Position numbers and translations under genes: made by a program. Below the pieces are notes generated by a model, which saw only the letters and a list, made by a program, of their open reading frames with translations, was not told the origin of the DNA and did no database searches. Positions 33,004 through 44,500 of a DNA stretch of 64,000 nucleotides are shown here, in pieces. The DNA is from Marchantia polymorpha subsp. ruderalis (lineage: Eukaryota > Streptophyta > Marchantiopsida > Marchantiales > Marchantiaceae): assembly GCA_037833965.1 (NCBI GenBank), contig AP031354.1, positions 14,796,001 to 14,860,000 of the forward strand, written 5' to 3'. Positions within the stretch are counted from its first letter, which is position 1; each line of letters starts with the position of its first letter.

Positions 33004-36000
33004 ATGGAGGAGTCGCCATCAAGCCAAGTTTTATTCGAGATTGAAGGGCTCATACTGGATGCTCTGCAAGTGGTGTGATAAATTTTTCTCTCCTTTCTCT
33101 GCCTTGCGGGTTTCAATTTACGTACATTTCTGTGGAAATTAGCTCATTCAATCGATACGATCATCACCAAGATGGGGTACGATTTTTATGGGGCTATGTT
33201 TGAGAGGGGACTACGGTGAGGGGTCAACTTACTGCTGACCGTGGTCCCCTTACAGACATCCTCAGTAGTTGTGGATAAGCTTGAATGATCAACGTCTTTC
33301 CTTTCATGCTCGTGTATTCATCGTCGCATTTTCAAGAATATTCTGTGTGGTTCCGGTCATGATCATCATAACTTTATCATGGTTTCAGTAATGATTTGCG
33401 AATTTAAGCATCATGAAGGTCCACAATCCTTTTGTTAGGTGCTGAACAAGCGTTTTGATAATTACATGTAGTTTAATCTTACCGAAGATTGTTTCTGGCA
33501 TCCCTCACATGTTTCTTCACAATGATATCTGGGCTTGTTACAAAACTCTTTAAATTGTGGTTATTAGGAGGGGCACTAGCTAAGTTAACAGTTTAAGAGC
33601 TGATAGGGTTCTCTCGTTCGTTTATTGTTTCGCTTCTTATTGTTGACATTGTTTACAGATCTCGTACAAATGGCTGAGTAGAAAATTCTCAATCCCATCG
33701 AACATGGCGAAGCGGTAAGGAAGTCAAGACAGGATATCACCTTGAACTCTCACATTGGTTTCCAGTTTCAGCAGAATATCGTATTGATGAGATGATCAAA
33801 CTTTTGTTATTGTTTAGTCCTGGAGTTTCACTATATTTGTTGTAGTGCGTAGTTTTCCCCATGAATGTTATAATGTGTAGTACTTTATTAATGTCCTCTG
33901 TGTATCTGTACCTTGTGAAGGCTCTTAGAGAGATTTGTCTCGCAAAATAAACAGCTGGATTTAGAGGTAGTATATGCTGTATCTGGATGGACGAAACAAG
34001 AGCCACAGTGCTACTCAGTTCAGCTCGTGCCCAAGTCAAAGCTTGAAGGTAGAACACATTTACATTTATTTGTCAGTGATGGCATTGTTGACTGCTCATG
34101 ACACCTATTCTATGCTTCCCTGGTTGTCTAAACGTCCATGATGTCTACTTGTGGATGCATCTTCAATGTACTTGATGTGCTGTCTTAAATGTTGCAGATG
34201 TGAAGGCCTCACTGAAGGAAAATCCGTCGGTCCATGTCTATAGCGTGCAGCGTTGTTTGCCGAAAGATCCAGCTCAATTGTGGAGTGCAGATTTCGTTCA
34301 GGCAGTTGAACTCTTTAACCAACCTCAAGACGTCAACAACAGTCTTCGAGATAATAGGTGTGCTTCACGTCGGTCTGCAGGGACAAGCTTTAAGTATCTG
34401 AATGTTATCTATGGCTCACGTGCTGAGTGCTATTGCATTTTGGTTCGTTCTATCTTCCCAACGGCGGATATGTTCTGCAGTATCTTTGAGATGAAAGTTA
34501 CATAGACTTTTGTTTTTTGGTTTCAGGTTCAGTGCTGTATCTTGTACACTCGTCCAACGAAGTTTGTTAAGGAAAACTTCTGGATCGACTTCCTCTCAAC
34601 AACAAATTCCAGTCGCCGCCGCCAAGCCAATTTCTACTCCCAGAGGCCCCGTCCAGAATGCAGCCCAACCATCACACATTTCAAGGAGTACCACTGCTGA
34701 TAGGAAACCAGTGAAAAGCGAGATACCTCCAGTTCCACCAATTTCAGCACTATCACACCATGCGAAGGATGTGATTGCTGACATCAAACCCGTGAAGACC
34801 GAGATACCTTCGGTTCAATCGGTTTCCCCACAACATGATGCAAAAGATACAGCATTAGGGAAAAATGGATCGAAAATTGTTGTGCTCCCTCCTGCAGGAA
34901 AGAGAAAAGCCATGGCTTCTGTTCCTTTAGGTGGGGCCAATGGAGGGAGTTCTATTTCAAATTTGTGGGGGAAGGCAGCAAGCAAACCAAGTGCAACATC
35001 CCATTCAAAAGAGTTGGAACCCCCTGTCGAAGTCGCTGGTACTTTATCGACTGAACGCATTGTTGTCAACGTCATTCTTATATTCTCATTTACATTCTTG
35101 TTGAGATCGAGCGAATCACGAAGTCTGGCTCTATCAGAAGCTTTACCGGGTTGGTACAAAACAAATGATGATGGTCCATGTGTCTTGCAGGTGATGCGGA
35201 AGCCAGGATACAAGCCATGGAGGCAGACGGTTTCAGTGATGAGGATGTGGACCCGTATGTGTCTACAAGAGTCAAGAGAACGGCCGGAAGACGTCGAATG
35301 ATTGTAGAAGATGATGATTCCGGCAACGAGGGAGCTGAAGAGGATGAGGAGATGATTGTAAGACTCGGTACCCCAGATTCTCCTCAAGATGTAAAGCCTC
35401 TACTGTGGAATGGTCATGACAGATCAATGGTTCCGAAGGACCAGATATCGGAAGTTAATGCCAAATCTTCCACACTTGAGATGAAAGTATCCTCAAATCT
35501 TGTACAAGATAAAAATGGGTTGGCAAGCAACATCCAACCTGCCATGAAGGACAAAGTGGTACAAAAGTCAAATGTTGTTGAACAGGACGTCCCTGGGTTT
35601 AGGGCGGGCATCAAGAGAAAGAAAGTCATGAAAACAAGGATTGACGAGAAGGGAAGAGAAGGTAATCATATTCTTATGGTCACCATTGAAGGATTTCTCG
35701 TTGTCTTACGTCAGTAAATTACATGCATGACTGCACCAAACTAATACCGCTCCAAGGCAGACATGTCAGTAGAGATTCTAATGATGGTTGTTTGGTATCG
35801 AAACATGGAATTCATGCTTTGTATTAGAGCTCTACTGAATGATTTTGTTGAAGAAGATTGAACCATTGTATTAATTTTTTTTCACTTTACTCAGTGACGG
35901 AAGTAGTTTGGGTAACCGAAGGAGAAGACACGGCTTCAGCCGATGAAAAGCCCCCGCTTGTGACAGCTAAACCTTCAGCTCCTACCAACAAAGAGAGTGA

Positions 36001-36388
36001 CACTAAGGCTTCAACAGAGAGGTGCCTCCTGTGCTAACACGTGAAATGCAGTCTTCAAGGCCATAATCTTCTTCATTCATAGTTTAGTTGGAAAGAATTG
36101 CTTAAAGTTTGAAGATTGCAAGTTGAGTCTTGTACTTGAGTCGCCGAGTGTGTCAACCAACGCCAGGAGTAGTGCAGTTCAATAGTTCTACTGGAGTGGC
36201 CTTCTGATTTGATGCTACTTTTCTAAATAATTCCCTCGCATATTCTTTTCTCTTATCACAGGACTAGAGCTTTGCCCAAGCCTCAACCTGCTCCACCAAA
36301 GGCACCTGCAAGTAAAGGAGGCAAAAGTGCCACTAAGGCTACTGGTAAACAACAAGGTTCAATTATGTCCTTTTTCAAGAAGCAGTAG
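33004..36388 (+). CDS. POLD3: DNA polymerase delta subunit 3 (POLD3/p66)
   Basis: The accessory subunit that ties DNA polymerase delta to the PCNA clamp during replication, acting in the nucleus. Eight exons with consistent phases give 549 aa: 33004-33072, 33659-33714, 33921-34048, 34198-34357, 34527-35038, 35191-35661, 35895-36021, 36262-36388. The N-terminal winged-helix part carries ISYKWLSRKFSIPSNMAKR and LEVVYAVSGW, typical of plant POLD3. The middle is Ser/Pro/Lys-rich with repeated KPVKSEIP/KPVKTEIP blocks. Next come an acidic VEDDDSGNEGAEEDEEM stretch and the conserved REVTEVVW motif (exons 6/7). The protein ends in QQGSIMSFFKKQ, a canonical PIP box (Q-x-x-I-x-x-F-F). All introns are GT-AG. 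Retained intron 5 and read-through of exon 6 give stops soon after, so the spliced form is clearly the functional one. Confidence 0.93.
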
Positions 36389-39300
36389 TGAGTATTAGAT
36401 GACTTCATGGTCATCCAACAAGGTCGAGATCCGGTTCGACTACACCAACTTGTCCCAGAGATGGCCATAATGCGTTTCCTGTGCTCATCGTAGACTTCTG
36501 AGTGAAGTCCTAGTGCTTCTAGCGATGCTGTGAGCGTGGAGTGGTAGCCAACAGTTCAATGGTGTTGATTGAACTCGATTCATTAGTGAAATAGAGAATG
36601 TAAACTAAAAGATGGGAGACGTCGAAACTGAGCTCAGAGCTTACGGGTCATTACACCCGATCTCAGTATAAGTAGCTTGCTTTTGCTTTGCACTAATGCA
36701 AGTCAGGCGTTCGTAGAGGTGGGAGGATCTCTTTAGACAGGTTTAGTGTTCGTCAGTAGTCCAAGGAGTTAGACGCACAGAATATGTTTGCTGCCATCGA
36801 TTCCAGTGACGTGACATGCCCTCCAGATACTGCAGTACCTCCAGGAACACTTATTGCCACATCTCTGGAGGATCCAATACAAGAAAAACCAGCCCTTTTT
36901 TGGCTGTCGTTTCAGAATGTCACACAGCAACCAAGCAAAAGAGGCACATGTTGTGGAGCTACATCAGAGGTATCCTCTTAACTGTTTCTATGTGTAGGAG
37001 CTTTTAGCTTCAACTTCAGGAGGGGGAAACTTCTGCATTTGCACTGAATTTACTCTTTGCGAAAGCGAAAAAGTTGTACACTAAGTTGAGGAAGAGCAGT
37101 AGTTGGGAGATGCCCCAAGCAACTTGACATGGGTGATATTTTTTTCTAACTGTTATGTATATTGGTCTCAGGTAGAACGCTTGAGGTGATGTTAAAATCT
37201 TTATCATTCAGGCGAACATTGTCTTGGATCTGACAAAACTTTTCTGCCACAAAATCTACGTGTTTATTTGACGTCCATGAAATTGAGGGCAGTAAATAGT
37301 TCCATAGTCTCGAGACAGGCCCGTGGAACCATCAACTTTGAGATCCATGTGTGGATATGTCTGTCATGTTTAATACAGTAAACGTCATTGAAAGTTCATT
37401 CTGCGATCACAAGGACCTGTATTGGCCTACAAGCTCTCAAACTACATTCTACTTAGATTTCTGTTGACGCGTCACGACCCAAAGGTATAGAAAATTTTAC
37501 CTCATCTCAATCGTTATCAACCCCATAGAATTGACGCGGTTGATTAACTTGATGTATTGAAGGTTCTGTCCAATCTATTACTTTCAAATGGATCTCGGAT
37601 ATTTGTCAAAATCGTGAAGTAGAACACTTTACTACTACCACTATTAGTAGTTTGTGTCCAATTCCTCCATAGACAAGCGAATGGAAGTTGACTGGGTTGA
37701 TGAAGTACATTCAGTGGTCATTCTACTTGCAAAGAAAATGATGGCAATTTACAATCTTGATGAGAGGGTGAGATCCTCGTCGGGCTGCAGGGCACTACGC
37801 AATCAGATTGCGAGCGTACCTATAACTCAGCACTATATTTGTGTTTCAAGGAATGCATGTAGACGGTACCAGGGCATTCTTAACATTTTTATAACCTGAT
37901 ACTTTTAAAAGTTTTGACCCTCACAAAAAAGGGCTTTTCTTAGTAATTTATGTCCTTGTCGTACACTCCGAATTCACGATCAAGGGTACCAAAATACTAC
38001 GCCGTGAACATACGTGCTAAGCATAAGCTTCCTCTAAAGGATCGTCTTTCAGCTCTTAGGACTTCACTTTCCATTGCTCTGCGCTACTAGATGCTCGGTA
38101 CATAATCAATTCACAGAAAAAGTTCCTCATGCACAAGTGAATATTACTGATTGGAAGGTAAGTATCCTTGGTTTGACGGTAATAATGACAAATCAATTGA
38201 GTGATTTTATTCCTAACCGTGCAGATTGTCCGATAGCTCCGACTCAAACATCTGATGCATATATGACGTCGATTTTAACCAGTTAAAGTCGTCTATACTA
38301 TGACCACTTAGACATGTAACCGCTGTATGTGTCGATACTCAATTTCCTTAAATAGAGATTGGAGAATGACAATAACCGAGTATATTCCCGATGAATAAAT
38401 ACACCCCGAACATTTGAAGGTCAGTTATAATAGTATCTCTGATGTCAGGCAAATTGCATTCTCCACAAACAATATACCTCGACATTCAAATCCAAACCAG
38501 CCCTGTGCAACGTATTGTTGATGTACACTTAGCAGATGGTGTAATTTTTGTACCTAGTTTCCGAAGTTACCGGAGATGGGAATGATCATCACTACAACGT
38601 GAATACGCACGAAGAGTTTATTGGGGTTGAAAACAATCGATATGTCTTTACAGTCGATATGTCATACAGACTTTGACAAATGAAATAATCGTTGTACAGA
38701 ATGTTTGCAAGCTTTACATTTTCTAGCAAAAAGGAAAATTATCCAGGTCAACATATATATGCTTGAAATATCACACGTATCACAACAGATATCGTGAAGT
38801 ATTTTTTTCAAACGATATTGTTGTTGAAATACACATAAGTCTTTGGTAAAATTACATTATTGGGAAAATGTATAAAATGATTGCAACAGATGATATTTAA
38901 TCCTTTTTTCAAAGTTAGACTTGAAAAATCGAGTAATGATGATTGAAAGAACTTCCATTGTATTTGGAAAATTTACTCAACTTCTTAAAGAACGTCCACT
39001 GCATTCAAAAAATTTACTCACTTTTTAAACAACGTTGGAAAAATATACAAAGATTTTTTTAATAAAGCGTCATATTTACTAGGAATACTTTACATTTTCC
39101 AATATACTATAAGCTAAATTATTTTTAGAAGAAATCCATGCACATCTCAATTTTCACTATCTAGCATGTTTATTATGTCAATTGATCACAAATTTTTAAT
39201 TGGAGAACAATGTTATGATCATTCAATTCGTAAAGAATATTTACCTTTGTAAATTGATATATGAATGATTATGCATATATTTATTATAAAAAATGTACTA

Positions 39301-40333
39301 GTTAATGGCGGGACGCCAATTTATTTTACAGAAAACACTTTATACAAAATATTCTTCAATTGTATACAAATGATTATGATTACAAACGATCTTTGATCAG
39401 TGACAATTTTTTTGGTTTTTGGGTATTTTATTTTTTTTGAGATACACAAACCAACAAAGAGCTTTCTTTCAGTTTGCAAAATTGAACATAATATAGAAAG
39501 AAAATTTTTTTCGTCAAGAAAGAGATGTGCTTGCTCTTTCTTTCAACTCACCTTAAAATGTGTAAACTACTCACATGAATGATCCATGTTCATATCTGAA
39601 GACTGTTTTTATTCCTACACATGCTCTAATTCATCAGCATTGTTATATCTTCATTTCAATAGCTTGTCATTAGACATGTTAAACCTCAAGAACTGAAACT
39701 GTCTGATCTTTTACTACTTTGATGTGATATAAGTTGAGCTTGTTCCCTTGCTTTGAACATTGTCTTTTATCTCCTGTCATTTTCCCCTACGTCTCTTGTA
39801 CTTTACAGTGACTTCAAATTGACTGTTGGACATGTGAAATAAATAGATAAATAAACAAACGTAAGCAGGTAAATATGTCTGAGCTTCTGACAAGAGCGCA
39901 TCTCATGTAGTTATCACCCGAAGTGACTGAAGGCCATACTGTACTCTAATAGATAAAAAACACCAAAGCAACACTGGCCCAACAGGGCAGCAACTCTCTG
40001 TACCGACCCCTTATTCAGCAGGAACTTGAGCAGTGTTACGTCCAGCTGCAATTTGGCCCTTCTGATTATTATTCTTGATCGTCACCCTAAGTTGCTAAGT
40101 GGCATCGTTCAGAATTGCCTCGTTTTGGGCAATGGGGGAGAATCTCGTCGTCAGCAGCTCAGGAGGAGTTCACTAGAGTACAATTTGCTGGCCTTTTCCA
40201 GGCTTCCGGAACCAGTAGAGTACAAAAACGTAGCATTGATGTAAGCAACAGGTTCTCGTTCATGGCCAGCATTAGAATCAGCAGGTTTCGAATTTTAAAG
40301 CGCTTGCTGTTTTGTACCACTATGCACGGTTAC
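36389..40333. other. Intergenic region, AT-rich from 38.3 kb
   Basis: The first few hundred bases are probably the POLD3 3' untranslated region. The frames at 36784-36981, 37654-37899 and 38074-38286 are short and unrecognised. From 38.3 to 39.9 kb the DNA is very AT-rich with no readable gene. Confidence 0.45.
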
Positions 40334-40512
40334 CTGGCTCGTGATTGCTGCTGCTGCTGCTGCTGCTGCCATGCGTTCTTTGTCGAGGATTTTGACATTA
40401 CCTCTTGCGAAGCAGTCCGAGACAAACGCGTGATGGAGGTCGAGTTCTTGGGCTTTTGAAAATTGTAAACCACGGCATAATTTTGGCTTTTCGGATTCTT
40501 GTCACGGTTCAT
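40334..40512 (-). other. Possible first exon with polyglutamine tract
   Basis: A minus-strand ATG at 40512 opens 59 codons (MNRDKNPKSQNYAVVYNFQK...) ending in a run of eight Gln, SRA and a good splice donor (CCAG|GTAACC). It lies head to head with INTS4, 1.03 kb between ATGs, which fits a shared promoter region. I could not find a following exon with matching phase, although several stop-free stretches occur at 40.08-40.32 kb. Alternatively it is a chance frame across a CTG repeat. Confidence 0.22.
40346..40369 (+). repeat. (TGC)8 trinucleotide repeat
   Basis: Eight perfect TGC units on the plus strand, read as CAG (Gln) on the minus strand. Confidence 0.95.
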
Positions 40513-41544
40513 GCTCGAAACCCTAGTTCTTATTTTTGAATGATTGTGAGAGTTCTGATGCTGCCAAAGAGAAGTAGGTGAGGTGGAAGAATGGACGATG
40601 ATCGCGGAGGGGAATGGAGAAGGCCGGTTTTGGTCAGTTCTTTCGTTTACGTGGATGACGCCGGAGGAATGTTAGCTGCTTCAAACGCCTCGTCTTTGGA
40701 GAGAGATTTTTTAGGACGTTACTGCAGGGACGAAGAGGAATTATTTCGAAGTCCTGAGAAGTGATTGGATATTGTACGAGTTGATGATCAGCGAAGAAGT
40801 CGTGTACTCGTTGGTTCTGCCGTATCAACCCTAGCTATCCATGCAGTGCTTTGCCGAACGAATACTTTACTTTGAGACAATACATCCACTCATAATTCGG
40901 TTGAAATGGTTGAAGTTCAGGTCTTCGTCATCGATTACGATTTCGGGTCTTGGAAGGTGATTATGCACGCCACACTTCTGTTAAAGAGTTTCAATTGAGG
41001 ATTTTAAATTACAATTCGCATTCCTTGTTGCCTGCCATTTATTATTCGTGTTCCACCATGCATCAGTGAATAATGACATTTTGACCCCTTACGTACTTTG
41101 ATCATGCCATGAAACTCAAGCTTAATGTCATCTGAAAGTCCTAATCATCCTTGTCTCTGAAGGAACGGATTTCATGTGATTGCAGTTCGCCAAAGTTTGC
41201 AGAGCCTTAGTTTGTGAAAATTTAGGAGTGGTAAAGTGAGTAAAGTGAGAGTTTACTATTTGTTTTGTTTGAGTATGTTTTGGAATAACGCTTTAGCTGA
41301 GGATGGAGATTCTCGTAATCGGCAACAGCGACATTAGCCTCTTCTATTCTCCATCCAGGACCTCATCTTCTTACGTGACTCCTTACATTTTACACTTAGT
41401 GTACAACCTTCGTTTTTGCTCTTTTTGGTGGCCATATGTGCATGTAGAGCTTATTAGTCTTTCTTGAAATTCACGGTGTTCCCTCTTTTTTGTCAGTTAT
41501 TTTGTTCAAACTCAATGTGGAATGCTTAGAGACAACATACGAAG
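40513..41544. promoter_or_regulatory. Region upstream of INTS4
   Basis: About 1 kb between the possible divergent exon and the INTS4 ATG. It should contain the INTS4 promoter and 5' leader. The stretch 41.4-41.5 kb is pyrimidine-rich (TTTTTGCTCTTTTTGG, CCCTCTTTTTTGTCAG) and could include a leader intron acceptor at about 41490-41500. No TATA box stood out. Confidence 0.35.
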
Positions 41545-44500
41545 ATGAAGCGTGTCAGAGAGATCGACCTCGAAGCGCCGGTGATGGAGGATGATGAAGG
41601 AGAAGAAGACGGAGATTCATACATGTCTGCATGGGATGGAAGGTCCCCCACGAAAAGGACCCGATGGATGCATCCGCACGAGTCCGGTACAACCCAAGGA
41701 CAAGCTCAGTCCGGTGTTTGGCCCCGGGACTTGAGAATTGCCATTGATATTAACGGCGAAGCACAGGAGAACTCAGGAACCCAACAAAGACATGTTGATG
41801 GCGGAGATACATTGTTCTCGAGGTCCAGACCGTTTGCTGGAATTGATTTGCAACTCGCCATCCCTTCAGACTCCTTTGAGTTGAAACAACCGGGAGAGGT
41901 TAGTTTACAGCAAATCCAGGATCACAACCACGTCGAGCATCTTGAGGCTGTCGTGCGGGGCAACGGAGTGGAGAATATAAGAGGTTTTGGAAAGACAGTG
42001 AAGCAAAGACCAGAAGACGTACAGATTAAATCAGTGAAAGCAAAATCGCTGACATATTACCTTTCAGCTGCCGATATGTTATATCTCCATATCGATCGGC
42101 AGGACAATAAGCTGCATTCACTTCTAGAAAAGGAGGGGGCTCTTTTGCATGACACAGAAGTTGACGTCCGGCTTAGAGCAACACAAAATATTAGTGGACG
42201 CTTGGGCTTAGTGAAGGAAAGCGCAACGAGGAATCTTTTGATAGACCTATTCCAACAGCAGTTATGGAAAGAAGCTGATTTGTCTGTTAGCCTAGCTTTG
42301 GTGAAGCTATTGAGTACTGCTGCTGTTGTAAAATGTGTGGATGACGTTCAGCGGGACAACGTAAAGAGTGTGGAAATTGCTGCCTCGCATTCGGTTGCAC
42401 TTTACCTTTTACAGTATATTAAAGCCAAGGACGTGCAGAGTTGTCCTATGAAGTCTTCTATGAAGCTACAAGTTCTTAGAGCTATCCACAATATCGGGAA
42501 TTTGGAAGATCTAACTGTTATAGACACCCTTCAGGATCTCGCTGCAGATCAGCTTGGAAGCCCCAATCCGAAGTGTCGAGAATTGGGGATACGTTTACTC
42601 GTGGCAAGCGTGAGGGATAGAAGAGGCAATAGTCATATGAGGAAAGGAGACCTTGAAACATACAAAAGAAGAGCATTTTCTGGATATAACCTGAAGAGCT
42701 GGAAGGAAGGACAATCATTAATGCGTTCACTCTTGGAGTACACTCGAGACCCGCATCCAAGTGTACGAGAGGTTGTTGTGTGGGCTTTACTTCAGCTTCA
42801 CAGCAAGGGTTTCTCTTTGGATAACGACACGTATAAGCACGGAGTCGCACTTTTCAAGGATTCGTTCGAAGGTGTTCGTCTTCAGGCCATAAAACTGGTG
42901 AGTTTTCTTGTGCAACATTTTCATCTTCCTGTTGATCGTTGTGAGCCACAGTTTTCCTGGAGCGAGAATATTTGGAATGTTACTATAGAGATTCCACGAT
43001 TGGCTTTTGGTTCGTTTGAGCTGTATAAGTACAACTTTGTTGCCTCTGCTTAAACCAGCCAACCAAGAAGATGGATATCCAAACCTTTTGGAAATTCTTT
43101 TCAAATTTATGTACCTTTACGATATTATTTCAAGGAAACTTTACAGCATCCTTCCTTATGCTTAGTTCTGTCGACTAGAGACTCAGTTACGCTTTTAAAC
43201 AGCACTTCTTTTGCTTATGAAAGCTAGGGCGATGTTCTCTTAATTGGTTACGTTTTGGCTACAGTCGTGGAGATCTTATTTAGCTATTATTGTACTCAAG
43301 AATATGAAAATCATGACGATAGCTGGAAATCACCAGTAGTTGAAATGACAGATATCGGTTCCGTATTCTTTCCTAACAATATGCTTCAATTTCTCAGTAC
43401 ATTTCTGTAACTTCATGAGATGCAGGTGGGATTATGTGCGAAGGAGCTGATAGATGGCGCTCAATCAAAACTTGTGGACAATGCATATATGCGGGTAAGC
43501 AGATCTATGATGATCAAAGGTTTCAGTGTATTGTTACGCTTAGCTCAAATGGGCAAAAGGAGTTGAGGTTGATGGAACTTGGACAGAAAGATTGGTAGTA
43601 TCTGATCACGGGCCTAATCAAAATTAGGTACGTGATCACGTATGTTGCTGGTGGACATTAAAGGTTGTCATGCATTAGAGGTTTTTTCATGCTTTCAAAT
43701 GCACAGACGGTGTAACATCTCATATTTGACAACAAGACAGGTGAAGTAGACGCAGATTTCGTTATAATGTTGGAATCTATTGTTCCTTTCGATCACCCCG
43801 CTGCATTCCTCTGGCTTTCTTCTCTTTAAGAAGAATGCATGTTGTCTAAGGCGTGTTGCCTCTCTCTAAGTAGTTTTCATTCACCTTCTTGCAAATAAAG
43901 AATTCATATGATTCCGTGGTTGCTATCGCTGTTCTTATTGCCCAAAAGTGTGGAAGACTAGGACAGCGAATTGCTATATCTTTTGATCCATACATTTACG
44001 GTAGAAGATAAGTTGATGCTGTTGACGTTAGGTTTGTGTCCTATTGCTTGGCTCACCTCAACATTTAAACGTCGGCATATTAAATTCGTGAATTCTTGTC
44101 TTCAGTTTAATTTTAGGAATTCATTGATTTATACTAGAAGTGGGTTGTGTTATTCCAGGTTTGCAGCATGATGACAGACATGAGCGTGCCTGTAAAAGTG
44201 GAAGTTTGCAATACCCTTGGGGAGATGACTGGCGTCAGCGAAAGTTTATTGCTCCAAAGTCTCTCTAAGAAGGTCTCGGCCACAACTGTAGCAGAAGTGG
44301 AATCAAATTCTTCTGTTGTAGAAGGCGAGGTAGATGCAGCCGCTCTTGAGGAGAGAAATCTGCTCAGTTGGAGTGCAGGAGCATTTGTGGTTGCTCTCGA
44401 GGACGAGTTTTGGGAGGTAGGTTATCACCATCACACTCGTTGTACTGGATACAACGTTCTGGAGAGCACAAAAATTTCTGCTCTCTATTTGCGTATCTGA

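Noticed and set aside
35039..35190. Reading POLD3 exon 5 through to 35301 as the C-terminus
   Set aside because: This is intron 5 read-through. The spliced frame restores conserved POLD3 sequence and the PIP box.
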